49,457 nt of DNA, from assembly GCF_010093385.1 (NCBI RefSeq), contig NZ_PDWV01000028.1, positions 1-49,457 on the forward strand, read 5' to 3'. A program made the position numbers and the translations under genes. Under the pieces are notes generated by a model. The model was not told where the DNA came from, searched no databases, and worked only from the letters and a program-made list of their open reading frames with translations. Below are positions 23,846 to 33,170 of the stretch, piece after piece. The stretch is from Pseudoxanthomonas mexicana (lineage in GTDB: Bacteria; Pseudomonadota; Gammaproteobacteria; Xanthomonadales; Xanthomonadaceae). Within the stretch, counting starts at the first letter, position 1, and the number at the start of each line of letters is the position of its first letter.

Positions 23846-23880
23846 AAGCGGGCGCATCCCAGCGTAGGATGCGCCCGCTT
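23846..23880. terminator. long hairpin terminator after the BON gene
   Basis: AAGCGGGCGCATCC (23846-23859) pairs over all 14 bases with GGATGCGCCCGCTT (23867-23880). Only CTCT follows and not a T-run, so efficiency is uncertain, but position between two plus-strand genes fits termination. Confidence 0.65.
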
Positions 23881-23921
23881 CTCTGTCGGGGCACGGCTTC
23901 CCACCTTTCAGGAGTGAACTC

Positions 23922-24470
23922 ATGAGTCATCGCTTGACGGTGCGCGGCGTGATCGCCGCAGCGCTCGCCTTCTGTTCCGCGGCGGCAAGCGCTGCGCAAC
24001 CGGTCGCTTCGGTGCCCGAGCTCGATCTGTCGCGCTACGCGGGCCAATGGCACGAGATCGCGCACCTGCCGATGTTCTTCCAGCGCCAGTGCGTGGGCGA
24101 CATCACCGCCCGCTACTCCCTGGACGGCCCCGGCAGCATCGGCGTACTTAATGCCTGCAGGACGAAGGACGGCAGCATGGATCGGTCGCAGGGCGTCGCC
24201 CGGCCCGTGGAAGGCCATCCTGGCCGACTGGAGGTGCGTTTTGCGCCCGACTGGCTGTCGTGGCTGCCCGCGGTATGGGCCGATTACTGGGTGATCGCGC
24301 TGGACCCGGACTACCAGTGGGCGATGGTGGGTGAACCCGGCCGCGACTACCTGTGGATCCTGTCGCGCGAACCGTCGATGGATCGCGCGCTGTTCGAGCA
24401 GCTGAAGGCGAAGGCGGAAGGGATGGGGTACGACCTGTCGCCGCTGGTCATGCCCGCGCCGCTGAAATAG
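23922..24470 (+). CDS. lipocalin family protein, Blc-like
   Basis: A 182-residue exported lipocalin. Signal peptide MSHRLTVRGVIAAALAFCSA to about residue 24 with an AxA-type site and no lipobox, unlike E. coli Blc. The lipocalin signature GxW appears in LDLSRYAGQWHEIAHLP; later motifs are DYWVIALDPDYQWAMVGEP and DYLWILSREPSM. The barrel should bind lysophospholipids or fatty acids at the envelope. AGGAGTGA precedes the ATG. Confidence 0.9.
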   Translation: MSHRLTVRGVIAAALAFCSAAASAAQPVASVPELDLSRYAGQWHEIAHLPMFFQRQCVGDITARYSLDGPGSIGVLNACRTKDGSMDRSQGVARPVEGHPGRLEVRFAPDWLSWLPAVWADYWVIALDPDYQWAMVGEPGRDYLWILSREPSMDRALFEQLKAKAEGMGYDLSPLVMPAPLK

Positions 24471-24488
24471 AGGATGCATGTTGCCGTG

Positions 24489-24610
24489 GTAGGAGCGACG
24501 TAAGTCGCGACCGCACGGTGTGATGGTCCTTGTAGCGCCAGTATTCGCGGCGCTTGCGGCGGGTTCCCTGGAGACTCAGTGTTCGCGGTCGCGACTCACG
24601 TCGCTCCTGC
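24489..24610. repeat. inverted pair of GTAG REP elements (type 2, diverged)
   Basis: GTAGGAGCGACGTAAGTCGC followed by GACCGCA (24489-24515) and an inverted partner GCGGTCGCGACTCACGTCGC followed by TCCTGC (24585-24610). The partner has TGC where TAC is usual, so this pair is drifting. It fills the gap between convergent lipocalin and PagL-like genes. Confidence 0.85.
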
Positions 24611-24623
24611 AAAAGCCGAAACG

Positions 24624-25268
24624 TCAAAGCCGGTGCGTATAGCGGAACTGCAGGAAGTTCTCCCCCGGGTTCGGATTCTTGATCCGGCCGTTCGAGAAAT
24701 GCTGGAAGCGCAGCGACCACTCGTGCTGCTGGTCGTCGCCGAAGCGCTTGCCGATGGCGATGTGGTCGCCGAAGTTGAAGGTGGTGCTGAATTCCTTCTT
24801 CCGCGTGTCGTACTTGGGGAAGATGACGTTCACGCCGATGCCGCCCTCGACGAACCAGCCATTGTCCCAGCCGTTCGGGCGCCAGCGCAGCGCTGGCGTC
24901 ACGCCCAGCTGCGTGCTGTTCTGGCTGTCGCTGGGCCAGCGCGCGGCCTCGCCCTGCCCCGGGCCGCTGATGTGGCCATAGCGGTACTGCTTCTCCCACT
25001 GCCAGTCGCGGCTCATGCCGACGGTCAGCGACTGCGCATCCTCGGCGACACCGCCCTGCACGTACCACGCGCTGCGCGGCTCCGCGGCGAAGGCCTGGGT
25101 CGCGGCTGCGGCCATGAGCAGCCCGAGCGCCAGGCGGGGCAGGGCATGGGGGCGAGAGGTCGAGGGAAGGCGGGCAGAGCTTGGCGCGTTGCGGTGTGGA
25201 GCGGACACGGATGACACTCGGAGGGTTGAAGAGGGCCGCGCCCGCAGGCGCGGCATGTATCGCATCAT
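24624..25268 (-). CDS. pagL: lipid A deacylase, PagL-like
   Basis: An outer-membrane beta-barrel acyloxyacyl hydrolase that removes the 3-O acyl chain of lipid A. The catalytic His and Ser are in RFQHFSNGRIKNPNPGENF near the C-terminus, with the Glu a few residues on. Other strands include WFVEGGIGVNVIFPKY and FGDHIAIGKRFG. A signal peptide core LPRLALGLLMAAAATQAFA is present, but the frame adds about 40 Arg/Ser-rich residues before it, so the true start is probably internal and may use GTG (for example near 25205). No clear ribosome site fixes it. Confidence 0.8.
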   Translation of the reverse strand: MMRYMPRLRARPSSTLRVSSVSAPHRNAPSSARLPSTSRPHALPRLALGLLMAAAATQAFAAEPRSAWYVQGGVAEDAQSLTVGMSRDWQWEKQYRYGHISGPGQGEAARWPSDSQNSTQLGVTPALRWRPNGWDNGWFVEGGIGVNVIFPKYDTRKKEFSTTFNFGDHIAIGKRFGDDQQHEWSLRFQHFSNGRIKNPNPGENFLQFRYTHRL

Positions 25269-25292
25269 CGGGGAAGCGGCCTGACGGTCCGC

Positions 25293-26708
25293 TCAGGGCT
25301 GCGCCGCCAGCGCGGGCGCAACATCCTGTTCGCCCCAGCCGCCCAGCGACTTGTAGATCGCCACCACGCCGACGTTGACCCCGGCCTCGGCTTGCGCGAG
25401 CGCATCGTCCGCCGCCAGCTGCGTGCGCTGGGCATCCAGAAAGGTGAGGAAGTCCGACGAGCCGGCACGATACCGGACTTCGGCCAGTTCTGCTGCACGG
25501 CGCGCGGCAACGGATTGTTCCAGCCGGAATTTCAGCTGGGCCTGCTGCTTGGCATAGGACAGCAGTGCGTTTTCCGTATCTTCCAATGCGCCCAGCACGG
25601 TCTTCTCGTACTGCGCGGCCACGCCATCGGCCTGGGCTTCACTCGCGCGCAATCGTGCCCGCACGCTGCCCATGTCGAACGCGGCCCAGCTGATCGACGG
25701 CGTCACCTGCCACGCGCGGTTGTCGCCATTGAACAGGTTGCCCCAGCCGCCGGACAGGAAGCCGACGAAGCCGCGCAAACTCACCCGAGGGAACAGGTCG
25801 GCGGTGGCGACGCCCACGCGCGCGGTGGCCGCGGCCAGGCGACGTTCTGCGGCGCGCACATCCGGCCGCTGACGCAGCAGTTCGGTGGTGTCGCCGATCG
25901 GCAGGGCCTTGGCGAACGCCGGGGCCTCGCGCGGGGCGAGCAGCGCATCGAGTTCGCCCGGACGCTTGCCCACCAGCACCGCAAGGCGATGGCGCGACTG
26001 GCCTTCGGCGGTTTCCAGCAGCGGCACCTCGGCTTCGACCGCCTTCACGCGGGCGAGGCTGCTCTGCACTTCCAGTTGGCTGCCGGCGCCGCGGTCGAAG
26101 CGCGACTCGGTCAGGCGCTGCGTTTCGCCCAGGCTGAACAGGATGCGCCGTGCCACGTCCAGCCGTTTCTGCGTGCCGCGCAACTCGAAGTAGTTGCGCG
26201 CCACTTCGGCGGCCACGGTCACCTGCATCGCCTGCAGGTCGTTGCGCTGCGCCTGCAGGTCCGCATGCGCGGCCTCGGCACTGCGGCGCACGCGACCGAA
26301 CAGGTCCAGTTCCCAGGCCGCATCGAAGCCGGCCGAGTAGCTGTCGGTCTCCACGCGGCCCTGGCCTTCGACAGGCTGCTTGGTGCGGGTGCCTTCCACG
26401 CCGGCGGTCACGTGCGGCGCCAGGTCCCAGCGACGTTCGGAGAACACCGCACGCGCTTCGTCCACGCGCGAGACCGCAATGCGCACATCGGGGTTGGCGA
26501 GCAGCGATTCGCGCACCAGCTGGTCGAGCACCGGGTCGTCGAACTGGCTCCACCACGCGGCGACCGGATGGTCGGCCACGTAGTCGGCAGAAGCCGCGTG
26601 CTGCAGCGTGGCCGGTGCGGTCTGCGGCGCCACGTAGTCGGGGCCCACGGTGACGCAGCCGGCCAGCACCACCGATGCGACGGCGATGACGAGCGGACGG
26701 CTCACCAT
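25293..26708 (-). CDS. smeX: outer-membrane efflux factor (NodT/OprM family), SmeX-like
   Basis: A 471-residue outer-membrane lipoprotein that forms the TolC-like exit duct of an RND pump. The lipobox is LAGC with Cys18. The two OEP repeats span about 60-250 and 260-455; typical motifs are YFELRGTQKRLDVARR and ELLRQRPDVRAAERRLAAA. It is the last gene of the SDR-adaptor-RND-SDR-OMF operon, the order of Stenotrophomonas smeU1-V-W-U2-X. Its start overlaps the end of the preceding SDR gene by seven bases, implying coupled translation. The symbol is by synteny. Confidence 0.9.
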   Translation of the reverse strand: MVSRPLVIAVASVVLAGCVTVGPDYVAPQTAPATLQHAASADYVADHPVAAWWSQFDDPVLDQLVRESLLANPDVRIAVSRVDEARAVFSERRWDLAPHVTAGVEGTRTKQPVEGQGRVETDSYSAGFDAAWELDLFGRVRRSAEAAHADLQAQRNDLQAMQVTVAAEVARNYFELRGTQKRLDVARRILFSLGETQRLTESRFDRGAGSQLEVQSSLARVKAVEAEVPLLETAEGQSRHRLAVLVGKRPGELDALLAPREAPAFAKALPIGDTTELLRQRPDVRAAERRLAAATARVGVATADLFPRVSLRGFVGFLSGGWGNLFNGDNRAWQVTPSISWAAFDMGSVRARLRASEAQADGVAAQYEKTVLGALEDTENALLSYAKQQAQLKFRLEQSVAARRAAELAEVRYRAGSSDFLTFLDAQRTQLAADDALAQAEAGVNVGVVAIYKSLGGWGEQDVAPALAAQP

Positions 26709-27451
26709 GGCAGCACCTGGTCGAAGTAGTAGTAGCCCCCGGTCGGGCCGTCGTTGCCGATCAGCGCCAGCCGCACGCTGGTGCGCGCGCCTTCCGGCAC
26801 GGAGAGCTCGCCGTTCTGCTGGTCGCCGGACTTGTTCATCTCGGTCTGCACGTAGCCCGGATGGATGGTGTTGACCTTGATGCCGGCGTCCTTCAGCTCG
26901 TGCGCCAGGTGCACCGTCCACGCGTTCACCGCGCTCTTGGAGACGTTGTAGGCCGGCACGCCCTTGAACGCGTAGATGGGAGACGCCGGGTTCTGGTGCT
27001 CGGAGATCGACCCCAGCAGGCTGGACACGTTGACGATGCGGCCGGCGTTGGACTTGCGCAGCAGCGGCAGGAACGCCTGCGTGGTTTCGATCAGGCCGAA
27101 CACGTTGGTGTCGAACGTGGTGCGCCAGGTCTCGAGCGACTGGCCGGAGACGCCCTTGCTGCCGTCGTCGACCAGGATGCCGGCATTGTTGACCAGGATG
27201 TCGAGCCTGCCATGGCGCTGCTCGACCTCCTTCACGGCGGCGGCGATGCTGGCGCTGTCGGTGACGTCCAGCGCGATCGCTTCGACCGGCAGGCCCTGCG
27301 ACTGCAGGTCCAGCGCGGCTTCGACGGCCTTTTCGCGACTGCGGCCGGCGAGGATCGTGTGGACGCCGGCTTCGGCCAGCTGGCGGACGGTTTCGCGGCC
27401 GATGCCGCGGGGGGCGCCGGTGACCAGCGCGATCTTGGATGCGGTATTCAT
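26702..27451 (-). CDS. smeU2: short-chain dehydrogenase in the efflux operon, SmeU2-like
   Basis: A 249-residue classical SDR. Cofactor motif ALVTGAPRGIGRET, NNAG in DILVNNAGILVD, catalytic Ser in VNVSSLLGS, and YxxxK in AYNVSKSAVNA. All active-site residues are present. It lies between the RND pump and outer-membrane factor genes, exactly where smeU2 lies in Stenotrophomonas. It may reduce a pump substrate or inducer; this is inferred from context. AAGGA precedes the start at 27451. Confidence 0.9.
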   Translation of the reverse strand: MNTASKIALVTGAPRGIGRETVRQLAEAGVHTILAGRSREKAVEAALDLQSQGLPVEAIALDVTDSASIAAAVKEVEQRHGRLDILVNNAGILVDDGSKGVSGQSLETWRTTFDTNVFGLIETTQAFLPLLRKSNAGRIVNVSSLLGSISEHQNPASPIYAFKGVPAYNVSKSAVNAWTVHLAHELKDAGIKVNTIHPGYVQTEMNKSGDQQNGELSVPEGARTSVRLALIGNDGPTGGYYYFDQVLPW

Positions 27452-27512
27452 GTGGGTTTCCTTTGTCGGGTGGGATGCCAGGGATCGCACGGAGCGACCC
27501 TGGCGGGATAGG

Positions 27513-30500
27513 TCATCCGTGCGTCACGGCGGGCGCGTGGGACACCAGCGGACGATTGGCCAGCTTGCGCAGGGCCACGTAGAAGACGGGGGTCAGGAAC
27601 AGGCCGAACAGGGTGACGCCCAGCATGCCGGCGAACACCGTGATGCCGGTGACCGAGCGGACTTCCGCACCGGCGCCGGACGACAGCACCAGCGGCACGG
27701 TGCCGGCGATGAACGCCACCGACGTCATGATGATCGGACGCAGGCGCAGGCGGCAGGCCTCCAGGGCGGATTCCACGATGCCCTTGCCCTGCAGTTCCAG
27801 CTCGCGGGCGAACTCGACGATCAGGATCGCGTTCTTGCACGCCAGGCCCATCAGCACCACCAGGCCAACCTGCACGAACACGTTGTTGTCGCCGCCCATG
27901 ACCCACACGCCGAACAGCGCCGACAGCAGCGTCATCGGGACGATCAGGATCACCGCCAGCGGCAGCGTCCAGCTTTCGTACAGCGCAGCCAGTACCAGGA
28001 AGGCCAGCAGCACGGCCAGCGGGAACACCACCAGTGCGGCCTTGCCCTGGGTGGCCTGCTGGTAGCTCAGGTCGCTCCAGTCGATGCCCATGCCGGGCGG
28101 CAGCACCTGCTGCGCCAGCTCGGTGACCTTGGCCATCGCCTCACCGGACGACAGCACGCGCGGGTCGGCTTCGCCCAGCAGGTCGGCGGCCGGATAGCCG
28201 TTGAAGCGGATCACCGGGTCGGGGCCGTAGGTCTGCTTGATGTTCACCATGCTGCCGATCGGCACCATCTCGCCGTTGGCGTTGCGGGTGCGCAGATTGG
28301 CGATGTCCTCCACCTGGTCGCGGAAGCCGCCGTCGGCCTGCGCGATCACCTGCCAGGTGCGGCCGAACATGTTGAAGTCGTTGACGTAGGCCGAACCCAG
28401 GTAGGTCTGCAGCGTGTCGAACAGCTCGGTCAGCGGCACACCCTGCGCCTTGGCTTTCCCCCGGTCGACCTCGGCGTCCAGCTGCGGGACGTTGGCCTGA
28501 TAGCTGCTGATCGGAAAGCCCAGGCCCGGCGTCTGCGACGCCGCGCCCTGGAAGGCCTGCACGGCGTTCTGCAGTTCGCCGTAGCCCAGGCGCGTGCGGT
28601 CCTCGATGAACAGCGACCAGCCCGAGCCGTTGCCCAGGCCCTGGATCGGCGGCGGCATGAAGGCGAAGGTGAAGCCCTCCTGGATGCCGGCGAACTTCTG
28701 GTTGAGCTCGGCGGTAATCTGCTCGGCGCTGTTCTTGCGCTCGCCGAACGGCTTGAGGTTGAAGAACACCACGCCGCTGTTGGGGGTGTTGGTGAACTGC
28801 AGCGGGTTCAGGCCGGGGAACGCGATCTCGTCCTGCACGCCCTCGACCTCCATCGCCAGCTTCGCCATCTTCTCCAGCACGGCGTCGGTGCGCTCGATCG
28901 AGGCGCCTTCCGGCATCTTCACGCCGGCGATCAGGTACAGCTTGTCCTGCACCGGGATGAAGCCGGCCGGCACGGCCTTGAACATCGCGCCCGCGCCGAT
29001 CAGCAGTACCACATAGACCGCGAACACCGCACCGCGCTTGCCCAGCGCACGCGACACCGCGCCCTCGTAGCGCTGCGAGCTGCGGTTGAAAAAGCGGTTG
29101 AACGGACGGAACAGCCAGCCGAACAGGCGGTCGATCAGGCGCGAGGGTCCGTCCTTCGGTGCGTCGTGCGACTTCAGCAGCTTGGCGGCCAGCGCCGGGG
29201 ACAGGGTCAGCGAATTGATCGCCGAGATCACCGTGGAGATGGCGATGGTGACCGCGAACTGCTTGTAGAACTGCCCGGTCACCCCGGTCAGGAACGCCAT
29301 CGGCACGAACACCGCACACAGCACCAGTGCGATGGCGATGATCGGCCCTGAGACTTCCTTCATGGCCAGATGCGCGGCTTCGAGCGGGGTAGCGCCATGT
29401 TCGATGTGGCGCTCCACGTTCTCCACCACCACGATGGCGTCGTCCACCACGATGCCGATGGCCAGGACCAGGCCGAACAGGGTCAGCGTGTTGATCGAAT
29501 AGCCCAGCAGGTACAGCACCGCGAACGTACCGACCACCGACACCGGCACCGCCAGCAGCGGGATGATTGAGGCGCGCCAGGTCTGCAGGAACAGGATCAC
29601 CACCAGCACCACCAGCAGGGTGGCTTCCAGCAGCGTGGAAACGACCGACTTGATCGAGTCGCGCACGAATACCGTGGTGTCGTACACCGAGGTGATCTCG
29701 ACGCCCGGCGGCAGCGTCTTGCGGACCTCCTCCATCTTGGCGACCACCGCATCGCGGATCTGCAGCGCGTTCGCGCCCGGTGCCTGGAAGATGCCGATGG
29801 CCGCTGCGTTCTGGCCGTTGAGGCGTGCGCGCAACGTGTAGTCGCCGGCGGCCAGTTCGATGCGGGCCACGTCGGCCAAGCGCACGATTTCGCCATCGGC
29901 GCCGCTCTTCAGCACGATGTCGCCGAACTCTTCGACCGTCTCCAGGCGGCCCTTGGCGTTGATCGGCAGCAGGAAGTCGCTGCCGTTCGGCATCGGCTCG
30001 GCGCCCAGCTGGCCGGCCGAGACCTGCACGTTCTGCTCGCGCTCCGCGCGCAGCACGTCGCTGGCGGTCATGCCGCGCGAGGCGACCTTGTCCGGGTCCA
30101 GCCACAGGCGCATGGCGTAGTCGCCGCCACCGAACAGCTGGGCGTCGCCGACGCCGGCGATCTTGGCCAGTTCGTCCTTCACATGCAGGCGCATGTAGTT
30201 GCGCAGGTACAGCGAGTCGTACTTGCCGTCCTTGGACACCAGGTGGACGACCATCAGGAAGACCGGCGACTGCTTCTGCGTGGTCACGCCCTGCCGGCGC
30301 ACGTCCTCGGGCAGCCTTGCCTGCGCCTGCGCCACGCGGTTCTGCACGCGCACCGCCGCCTCGTCGGCATCGGTGCCCGGCTTGAAGGTGACGGTGAGCT
30401 GCAGCACGCCGTCGGAGCCGGCGACGGACTTGATGTACATCATGTCCTCGACGCCGTTGATCGCTTCCTCGAGCGGCGTGGCGACGGTTTCGGCGATCAC

Positions 30501-30671
30501 CTTCGGGTTGGCGCCCGGGTACACCGTGCGCACGACCACCGAGGGCGGCACCACTTCGGGGTATTCGCCGATCGGCAGCAGCGGGATCGAGATCAGGCCG
30601 GCGGCGAAGATCACGATCGACAGCACGGCGGCGAAGATCGGCCGGTCGATGAAGAATCTTGAGAAGTCCAT
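27513..30671 (-). CDS. smeW: RND efflux pump, MexF/SmeW-like
   Basis: A 1052-residue HAE1-family proton-driven drug pump in the inner membrane. It starts MDFSRFFIDRPIFAAVLSIV and keeps the proton-relay Asp pair in LAIGIVVDDAIVVVENVERH. It has the periplasmic porter domains and 12 membrane helices expected. Its N-terminal sequence is of the MexF type, which exports chloramphenicol, quinolones and similar compounds. AGGAAA lies upstream of the ATG. The pump itself is intact, but the adaptor gene before it is frameshifted. Confidence 0.95.
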   Translation of the reverse strand: MDFSRFFIDRPIFAAVLSIVIFAAGLISIPLLPIGEYPEVVPPSVVVRTVYPGANPKVIAETVATPLEEAINGVEDMMYIKSVAGSDGVLQLTVTFKPGTDADEAAVRVQNRVAQAQARLPEDVRRQGVTTQKQSPVFLMVVHLVSKDGKYDSLYLRNYMRLHVKDELAKIAGVGDAQLFGGGDYAMRLWLDPDKVASRGMTASDVLRAEREQNVQVSAGQLGAEPMPNGSDFLLPINAKGRLETVEEFGDIVLKSGADGEIVRLADVARIELAAGDYTLRARLNGQNAAAIGIFQAPGANALQIRDAVVAKMEEVRKTLPPGVEITSVYDTTVFVRDSIKSVVSTLLEATLLVVLVVILFLQTWRASIIPLLAVPVSVVGTFAVLYLLGYSINTLTLFGLVLAIGIVVDDAIVVVENVERHIEHGATPLEAAHLAMKEVSGPIIAIALVLCAVFVPMAFLTGVTGQFYKQFAVTIAISTVISAINSLTLSPALAAKLLKSHDAPKDGPSRLIDRLFGWLFRPFNRFFNRSSQRYEGAVSRALGKRGAVFAVYVVLLIGAGAMFKAVPAGFIPVQDKLYLIAGVKMPEGASIERTDAVLEKMAKLAMEVEGVQDEIAFPGLNPLQFTNTPNSGVVFFNLKPFGERKNSAEQITAELNQKFAGIQEGFTFAFMPPPIQGLGNGSGWSLFIEDRTRLGYGELQNAVQAFQGAASQTPGLGFPISSYQANVPQLDAEVDRGKAKAQGVPLTELFDTLQTYLGSAYVNDFNMFGRTWQVIAQADGGFRDQVEDIANLRTRNANGEMVPIGSMVNIKQTYGPDPVIRFNGYPAADLLGEADPRVLSSGEAMAKVTELAQQVLPPGMGIDWSDLSYQQATQGKAALVVFPLAVLLAFLVLAALYESWTLPLAVILIVPMTLLSALFGVWVMGGDNNVFVQVGLVVLMGLACKNAILIVEFARELELQGKGIVESALEACRLRLRPIIMTSVAFIAGTVPLVLSSGAGAEVRSVTGITVFAGMLGVTLFGLFLTPVFYVALRKLANRPLVSHAPAVTHG

Positions 30672-30761
30672 GGGTGGATTTCCTGGAAAGAAGAAAGAGC
30701 GTCCCCGCCGCCTGCCGCGGGAGCGGCAGGCGTGGGTTCCATCATTGCGGTGCGGGTGGCG

Positions 30762-31969
30762 TCAGTTCTTGGCGACGGCCTGGGTCGGCGCGGGCGCCTG
30801 AGCGCCCATCGCGACGGCCTTGGCGTCCACCGGCATGCCGGGGAAGAACACCTTCTGCACGCCGCTGACGATCACGCGGTCGCCGGCGGCCAGGCCCTGC
30901 TCGACGATGCGCAGGCCGTCGGCCATGCGGCCGATCCGCACGTCGCGGCGCTGCGCCTTGCCGTCCTTGTCGACCACGTAGACGTACTTGCGGTCCTGGT
31001 CGGTCAGCACGGCCTTGTCGTCCACCAGCGCGGCCTTGAACTCGCCGCTGCCCAGCAGCCGCACGCGGGCGTACAGGCCGGGGGTGAAGACGCGGTCGGC
31101 GTTGTCGAGCACGGCGCGGGCGCGGATGGTGCCCGTGCTGCGGTCGACCTGGTTGTCGAGGAAGTCGACCACACCCGCGTGCGGGAAGTCGCTCTCGTCG
31201 GCCAGCGCGACCTGCACCGGCACCTTGCCGTCGCGTTCGCTCGGGCGTTCGCCCTTGCGCGCCATTTCGGCGTAGCGCAGGAAGGCGCGTTCGTCGGCGT
31301 CGAAGTGCACGTGCACCTTATCCAGCGACACCACCGTGGTCAGCACGCTGGCGGCGTCGCCGGCGCTGACCAGGTTGCCGGCGGTGACCAGCGCACGGCC
31401 GGCACGGCCGTCGATGGGCGCGCGCACCTGGGTCCACTCCAGGTTGAGGCGGGCGCTTTCCACCGCGGCCTGGGCGGCGGCGACGTTGGCCTGCGCCTGG
31501 TCGGCGTTGGCGCGGCGCTGTTCGTACTCTTCGGTGGACAGCGCCTGCAGGTCAGCCAGGCGCTTGGCGCGCGCGGCCTCGCTGCGGCCCAGTTCGGCCT
31601 GGGTGCGGGCGCGGGCCAGCTCGGCCTGTGCGCGCGCCAGTTCGGCACGGTAGCTGCGGGCGTCGATGGTGAAGAGCACGTCGCCCTTCTTCACTTCCTG
31701 CCCTTCCGTGTAATTGACGCGATCGAGTAGCCGGAGACGCGCGGCCGCAGGTCGACGTGTTCGATGGCTTCCACACGGCCGCTGAACTCGTCCCACTGGC
31801 TGACGGTCTTGACCGGCACCGCGGCCACGCTGACCTGGGGCGGCGGGGGCGCGCCCTGCTCGGCGGCCTGGCCGCTGCAGCCGGCCAGCACGGCCAAGGC
31901 GAGGATGCTGAAAGCGCCCATCGCAAGCAGGCGTTGCGGGCGCGGAAGGGAAAAGAGATGCGTGTTCAT
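30762..31969 (-). pseudogene. smeV: periplasmic adaptor of the RND pump, SmeV-like, frameshifted
   Basis: A lipoprotein adaptor (membrane fusion protein) linking pump and duct. The 5' part (from 31969; lipobox VLAGC, Cys31) reads VEAIEHVDLRPRVSGY and then goes out of frame. The 3' part resumes in another frame as DRVNYTEGQEVKKGDVLFTI and continues intact to 30762. The junction reads GGCTACTCGATCGCG; restoring one base (GGCTACATCGATCGC) gives VSGYIDRVNYTEG, so one base is missing between 31726 and 31727. Without repair or recoding the operon lacks a working adaptor. A sequencing error is the main alternative. Confidence 0.85.
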
Positions 31970-32094
31970 GGTGGTGGTCTCTTTGGGGGAGAGGAGAAAG
32001 CGGCAGGCGAGGATGCGACCTGAAGTCAGGTTGAGGTCAAGCGGAAGATCGAGGCGTTGCTGCGAGGACGGCGGAGCATGCGTTGGCGTGACAG

Positions 32095-32901
32095 TCAGGC
32101 CGAGGCGCGACCGTTGCGCCGGGCGCCGGCGACCGCCCACAGCGTCTCTTCGAAGTCGCAGGCGAGCGTCTGCTCCGGTGGCCTGGCGTCGCGTGCGGAC
32201 CAGGGGACGATGGACTGCGAGGCGCGGTCGCCGCGGGTCAGCAAGGACACCGCACTGCGTCCGACGGCCAGTGCGTCCGGCCATTCGGCGCAGGCATTGA
32301 TGGCGTTCTCGGGCGTGCATACGGGCTTGTCGACCGACAACAGCTGCACGCGCACGCCCAGCGCATGCGCTTCTTCGTGCAGGACCTGCGCGAGCATGCG
32401 CATCGCCGCGCCCGTCACCGAGGCGTGTCCGTAGCCGGACCAGCCGCGCTCGGCGTACGGACCGCCGATCAGCACGTAGTTGGCCGCGTGCTGGCCTTCG
32501 GCGAGCAGCGGCAACAGGTGGCGTGCGGCGGCCAGGTGGGGGATCAGGTCCGCTTCCAGGCGTTCCAGCAGGAAGCTCGCGGGGCGGTCCAGCAACCGAC
32601 CGCTCTGCGGGGGCGTGCCCATGCTGGCGAACACCGCGCGCAACGGACGGCCGCGTTCGCGGACCTGTTCGGCCAGGCGCGCGGCATCGCGGTCGTCGTG
32701 GATGCACGGCGCATGCAGCAGGTCGAGCCCGGGCTCGTCGTCGAAGTGCTCGGCCAGCGCGCTCATGCGAGGACCTTCGCGACCCACCGCCAGCACGGGG
32801 CTCCCCGCTTCGAGCAATGCGCCGACCACGCCGAAGCCGACGTTGCCGCCTGCACCGAGCACCAGCGCACCTGGGGTCAGGCTGTGGCGGCTAAGGCTCA
32901 T
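32095..32901 (-). CDS. smeU1: SDR-like protein at the head of the efflux operon, SmeU1-like
   Basis: A 268-residue Rossmann-fold protein. The nucleotide site is unusual, LVLGAGGNVGFGVVGALL, and the YxxxK motif is altered to YGHAS in WSGYGHASVTGAA, so it belongs to the atypical SDRs and may not be a standard oxidoreductase. Its place, 125 bases ahead of the adaptor gene and next to a divergent LysR gene, matches smeU1 of Stenotrophomonas. Its ATG overlaps the stop of a small upstream frame (ATGA). Confidence 0.8.
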   Translation of the reverse strand: MSLSRHSLTPGALVLGAGGNVGFGVVGALLEAGSPVLAVGREGPRMSALAEHFDDEPGLDLLHAPCIHDDRDAARLAEQVRERGRPLRAVFASMGTPPQSGRLLDRPASFLLERLEADLIPHLAAARHLLPLLAEGQHAANYVLIGGPYAERGWSGYGHASVTGAAMRMLAQVLHEEAHALGVRVQLLSVDKPVCTPENAINACAEWPDALAVGRSAVSLLTRGDRASQSIVPWSARDARPPEQTLACDFEETLWAVAGARRNGRASA

Positions 32902-33170
32902 TGCGGGCTCCGCTGGCGCAGCGGCATGACGCGCGCGCTGGCGCCCGTCGTCTTCACGCGCAAACGCGAACGCTCGCCATCGTTGAAGGCGCGCGGCGCG
33001 GTGAATTCACGGAACCCCAACGCCTTGCCGGCGAAGAGTGCACGCGGAACCGGCCGACCCGTCGCGGGGGAGGAGGACGACGGGACGGCCGATGCGCGGA
33101 ACACGCGGGCGACCAAGCGCACGCCGGCGTCGAGCCAGCATCGCGCGGCGCGGAGAAGGGAACGAGGCAT
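32898..33170 (-). CDS. small basic protein coupled to the SDR gene
   Basis: I do not recognise this 90-residue protein. It is Arg-rich (MPRSLLRAARCWLDAGVRLV at the start, TAPRAFNDGERSRLRVKTT later) and ends with its TGA overlapping the SDR ATG. The frame stays open to 33602 without homology, and the ribosome site is weak. The overlap and the direction support a real leader gene of the operon; chance is the alternative. Confidence 0.4.
   Translation of the reverse strand: MPRSLLRAARCWLDAGVRLVARVFRASAVPSSSSPATGRPVPRALFAGKALGFREFTAPRAFNDGERSRLRVKTTGASARVMPLRQRSPQ

Noticed and set aside
26976..29351. 791-codon plus-strand frame opposite the RND pump gene
   Set aside because: It mirrors the smeW-like gene, is rich in Gln/His/Arg as antisense frames here always are, and has no ribosome site.
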